This document shows, piece by piece, positions 15,311 to 18,003 of a stretch of DNA of 18,003 nt. Origin of the DNA: CAZCVI01 sp964502145 (GTDB taxonomy: Bacteria > Acidobacteriota > Aminicenantia > UBA2199); contig CAZCVI010000120.1 in assembly GCA_964502145.1 (NCBI GenBank), forward strand, positions 1 to 18,003, given 5' to 3'. A model generated the notes under the pieces. It was not told the DNA's origin and did not search any database. It worked only from the letters and a program-made list of their open reading frames with translations. The position numbers and the translations under genes were made by a program. Each line of letters begins with the position of its first letter. Position 1 is the first letter of the stretch.

Positions 15311-16030
15311 ATGGATATTACCTCGATCAACGTGTTGTTAGAAGTGTTACAAGAAGCGTTACCCGTGAACAAAGTCTTCATTGCCGAGAATAAGCGGGAC
15401 CGGCGTCTTGAAGAAATCGTGCGGTTGTGTCGTGCTCATAAAGTTGTTTTCCAGGTCGTGCCGCCGCAAGTATTAGAGCGCAAGGCCGGTCTTGATCATC
15501 AGGGAGTATTTGCCGAAGTTTCACCCATCCGTTTTTATGAATTAGAAGAAGTATTGCAGGATATCAAGACTGGTTTGATATTAATTTTAGATGGCGTCGA
15601 AGACACCGGGAATTTAGGTGCCATCATTCGTAGCGCCGTCGCCGCTGATGTGGATGCCATTCTTTTACCACAACGGCACTCCGCGCCTATCAATGAAACA
15701 GTTTTAAAAACCTCGGCAGGAACATTGCTTCGTGCCCGTATCGTGCAGTGCGGGAACCTCTCGCAAACCCTTGAAGTACTCAAGAAGAATAATTTCTGGG
15801 TGGTGGGCACCGTGATGGACACCGAGAAAGCGATTCCCTATCATAAATTCGATTACCGGGTGAACACCGCTATTATCATGGGTAATGAACATAAAGGCAC
15901 CTCGCTGTTATTGCAAAAAAATTCCGATCAACTCGTTTACATCCCGCATTCTGCCAAAGCCGAATCCCTCAACGTCTCCGCTGCCACCGCCGTGATGCTT
16001 TTTGAAGCCTTAAGGCAGAAAAAAGGATAA
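15311..16030 (+). CDS. rlmB: 23S rRNA (guanosine-2'-O-)-methyltransferase RlmB-like (SpoU family)
   Basis: This SPOUT-class enzyme transfers a methyl group from S-adenosylmethionine to a ribose 2'-OH of RNA. The trefoil-knot motifs are complete: LDGVEDTGNLGAIIRSA (93-109) with Asn101 and Arg107, IMGNEHKG (189-196), and IPHSAKAESLNVSAATAV (211-228). The N-terminal substrate-binding domain (1-75) ends with HQGVFAEV, typical of RlmB. At 239 residues it has the usual length. RlmB in E. coli modifies G2251 of 23S rRNA; another SpoU target (TrmH-like tRNA methylation) cannot be ruled out from sequence alone. Ribosome binding site AGGA lies 7-8 nt upstream. It is second in the gltX operon. Confidence 0.9.
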   Translation: MDITSINVLLEVLQEALPVNKVFIAENKRDRRLEEIVRLCRAHKVVFQVVPPQVLERKAGLDHQGVFAEVSPIRFYELEEVLQDIKTGLILILDGVEDTGNLGAIIRSAVAADVDAILLPQRHSAPINETVLKTSAGTLLRARIVQCGNLSQTLEVLKKNNFWVVGTVMDTEKAIPYHKFDYRVNTAIIMGNEHKGTSLLLQKNSDQLVYIPHSAKAESLNVSAATAVMLFEALRQKKG

Positions 16031-16105
16031 ACGATTATTTGCAGCGGCAATCTTTATTTTATCCTTCCCACTTTAAATAAAAAAGAACCTTTATAATGTT
16101 ATATT

Positions 16106-16160
16106 GCCTGACCTTTCGCAAAGGCACCGGTCAGCCTATAATCGAATTTATAGACTGACC
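16106..16160. terminator. Overlapping hairpins between convergent genes
   Basis: GGTCAG-c-CTATAA (16129-16141) pairs with TTATAG-a-CTGACC (16148-16160): 12 pairs, one mismatch, 6-nt loop. An alternative stem uses the same GGTCAG with CTGACC at 16108-16113, enclosing the small CCTTT-CGC-AAAGG hairpin. The two cannot form together. There is no strong U-run after either, so termination between rlmB and the convergent minus-strand gene is likely but not certain. Confidence 0.5.
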
Positions 16161-16200
16161 AGTGGTTAAAAATTTCTTAACTAATCATAATTTGTTATTA

Positions 16201-16587
16201 TCACAACGCAACAATCCTGACCTGCTGTGAATCGCTTCGGGTAACGCTGTTGTACGTGTAGGATGCATTAACTATAGCGAAATGGGTGTAAGGGACAACC
16301 TTCACGGTCATCAACCCTCTCCATATGTTTGTATAGGGTGAATCATCCCACCATGTTGCGCTAACGGAAACGTTCTCCGAGGTCCCATCGCTATAGAATG
16401 CCGTAGCTGTAAACTGGGCGCGCGTACCTTCATCTACAGAAAAAGGGCCACCAAGTGAGAGACTGGTCAGTGTTTTTGCTGCTAATGATGTGACGTCCGC
16501 TGAAGCACTCTGACTGGTGCTGCTGGTGAGCAACGGCAATACAAAAAGCAGGGATACGAGTAAAGTTAAAAAAAATGTTCGTTTCAT
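16201..16587 (-). CDS. Secreted single Ig-like (Big_2-like) domain protein
   Basis: The 128-residue product has a signal peptide (KR followed by a Leu/Phe-rich core) with a probable cut after SASA at residue 30. Residues 40-128 resemble one bacterial Ig-like domain: LTSLSLGGPFSVDEGTRAQF, then TATAFYSDGTSENVSVSATWW, and a repeat-terminal strand SDSQQVRIVAL. Such domains normally occur as modules of larger surface proteins, so a free-standing one is unusual. It may be a small secreted or periplasmic adhesion-like protein. AAGGAG stands 8 nt before the ATG. It is monocistronic, convergent with rlmB; no convincing promoter was found. Confidence 0.75.
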   Translation of the reverse strand: MKRTFFLTLLVSLLFVLPLLTSSTSQSASADVTSLAAKTLTSLSLGGPFSVDEGTRAQFTATAFYSDGTSENVSVSATWWDDSPYTNIWRGLMTVKVVPYTHFAIVNASYTYNSVTRSDSQQVRIVAL

Positions 16588-17020
16588 TTACAAATCTCCT
16601 TATTTTTATTTCCCCAATTATTACCCGGGGAGTTAGGTATTTATGGCAAATAATGGATAGGAACAAAGAAGGGAAAATATAGTACAAAGAGAACGTATTT
16701 TCACCGTGGATTGTTTATAGTTTGAATGAATCGAAGTCTTTCGTTGAGAAGGTGATTTATTAATCATAACGTCAAAATATCAACAGAATTTCTGCTGATT
16801 CCAATTGTACCTCCAAATTGAATTAAAACTAATTTTATTTCTTTTAGCGGGAAATGTCAAGAAAAAAATTAAGATATGATTCCGCCAACAAATTCGCCAA
16901 CAAATCCAGTTGATCACAGGTTTCCAATTCCACCCCTACAAGACAGTTAAAACGCCCCCTTTTAGATAATTTTTGAGATAGTGAGCTAAAGAGACAGGCA
17001 ACAAGTCGGATGGGTAAAAA
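16588..17020. other. Intergenic region between two secreted-protein genes
   Basis: An AT-rich stretch without a supported gene. It holds a 12-nt tandem duplication, CGCCAACAAATT/C (16883-16894 and 16895-16906). It must also contain the promoter of the downstream Ig-like gene, for which I see only weak candidates. Confidence 0.4.
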
Positions 17021-17761
17021 TTATTTCTGGATGGCAGCCTTATTTTTTGGTTTTGTGTTTTTATTTTCCGGTTTGGATTGGGGAGTTGGTTTAACAGTAT
17101 CGCCGGTTTTGGCATTGGCATAGGTTAACTGCGTGGTCAAGTTTTCCAGCATAGTTTGGGCGGTTTTATCGAGAGTGCCGATCAAATCAGTGGCAGTTGC
17201 AGTAGCAATCTTCTTTTGCCACCAGACAATCACTGGCGCTTGGACGCTTGTTTCGCCGGACCAGGTGGACATCCATTTGGTAACCGTCAGATCAATGGCG
17301 AGGAAATAACTCTCCTTGGATACAGTAAGAATATCAATCACCAGGGTAATATAGGGGATGACTGTGGCGTCCTTTTCATCTGTAGTTTGAATGTCCAAGA
17401 TGCGGAGCCCATTATTTTTAAGCTCTGTTTCCACGCGCCCGTATAATTCTTGCACGTGATTTTTGGCAAGGGGAATAGCCGCCTCTTTAAATTGTTTTTC
17501 CACCGTTTTAAGATTGAACTCCTGCTTCTTGACATCGCGTGGGTTGTGGTATCCCTGGTAATAGAGAGTACCATTGAACTGGCACCGAACCCTGACATAA
17601 TTCACTCCTTGTAACAGCGGCTGAAAGCCGATAGCTTCGACTTTTTCACTCTTTATGACGTTTTTTTTCTCCTTCTTTTCTGCATTTCGAGCCTGCGTGG
17701 AAAAGGGCAAAATCGAAAACAGCCATACAAAAATAAGCGCGTAACGAACGATCTTTCTCAT
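17021..17761 (-). CDS. Secreted hypothetical protein
   Basis: The 246-residue product has a clear signal peptide (MRKIVRYALIFVWLFSILPF) with a probable cut after TQA at residue 24. A Lys/Glu-rich segment (25-43) follows, then a mixed alpha/beta body: VNYVRVRCQFNGTLYYQGY, a helix rich in charged residues, and VIPYITLVIDILTVSKESYFL, ending with a Pro/Lys/Asn tail (NKNTKPKNKAAIQK). I do not recognise a family. The tail is basic and disordered-looking, and the body has no obvious catalytic motif. It is predicted to be periplasmic or exported. GAGG lies 5 nt before the ATG. It stands alone, with no operon partner in the window. Confidence 0.7.
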   Translation of the reverse strand: MRKIVRYALIFVWLFSILPFSTQARNAEKKEKKNVIKSEKVEAIGFQPLLQGVNYVRVRCQFNGTLYYQGYHNPRDVKKQEFNLKTVEKQFKEAAIPLAKNHVQELYGRVETELKNNGLRILDIQTTDEKDATVIPYITLVIDILTVSKESYFLAIDLTVTKWMSTWSGETSVQAPVIVWWQKKIATATATDLIGTLDKTAQTMLENLTTQLTYANAKTGDTVKPTPQSKPENKNTKPKNKAAIQK

Positions 17762-18003
17762 GTTTACCTCATAGTATTATTGATTTATAAACGTATAATG
17801 TCTAATAAAAGAATATCATACCGCATCCCGCGCAAAAAGTAAATTCATTAGCACTCCCTGAATCCACTGCCAATTCTTTGAGAGTACCATAAAATCAAGT
17901 GGAAGGAATGGGAATTGGACAAAACCGCTACTCGGTAACGGCCTGCGGCCTATTAACAATTTGGCATTTTGCCAATGTTTATAAGTTGCAAAAAGACCTC
18001 CTT
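17762..18003. other. Right-edge intergenic region with small palindromes
   Basis: No gene could be supported. Two short inverted repeats are visible: GGCC-TGC-GGCC (17940-17950) and TTGGCA-TTT-TGCCAA (17961-17975). The AAGGAGG on the minus strand at the very edge has no start codon close behind it within the window. Confidence 0.4.

Overview
The window comes from a Gram-negative bacterium: it carries lpxB (lipid A synthesis) and type II secretion-style pseudopilins. Base composition looks mid-GC. The topoisomerase IV pair at 3119-7745 resembles the Bacteroidota form, which is also found in parts of the PVC/FCB groups; I cannot place the organism more precisely. A 100-base run of N inside a tandem array shows that this is a scaffolded draft assembly.

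Layout. (1) 1-2104, minus strand: the N-terminal 701 residues of a large TIR / NB-ARC-type STAND ATPase / TPR protein, running off the left edge. (2) 2105-3118: an intergenic region dominated by a 22-bp tandem array, each unit carrying two GATC sites, with the scaffold gap inside it. The array lies between the start of the TIR gene and a well-formed promoter for topoisomerase IV. (3) 3119-7745: parE and parC, an operon with a 34-nt gap. (4) 7746-11297: an accessory block. It holds a perfect 14-bp hairpin, three 99-bp tandem repeats, three imperfect copies of a ~31-bp palindromic unit running into a promoter, an AAA_14/DUF4143-type ATPase, a second hairpin element, an ABC/RecF-like AAA ATPase, and a 53-aa ORF 26 nt behind it. 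(5) 11290-13527, minus strand: gspG, a second pseudopilin-like gene and lpxB, probably one operon, converging on the accessory block with an 8-nt overlap. (6) 13528-13819: a divergent promoter region containing a 29-bp inverted repeat made of CACGAATT-type repeats. (7) 13820-16030: gltX and rlmB, an operon for translation functions. (8) 16201-17761, minus strand: two separate genes for secreted proteins, one a single bacterial Ig-like (Big_2-like) domain and one not recognised.

The housekeeping genes (parE, parC, lpxB, gspG, gltX, rlmB) are intact and ordinary. The unexplained material is concentrated in three places: the TIR-STAND protein, which has the architecture of a nucleotide-signalling immune receptor; the 22-bp GATC array next to topoisomerase IV; and the 7746-11297 block, where two unrelated ATPases sit among short repeats. 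The best candidates for something undescribed are the palindrome array overlapping the promoter of the DUF4143 ATPase, and the RecF-like ATPase paired with a 53-aa protein. All functional proposals for these are inference.
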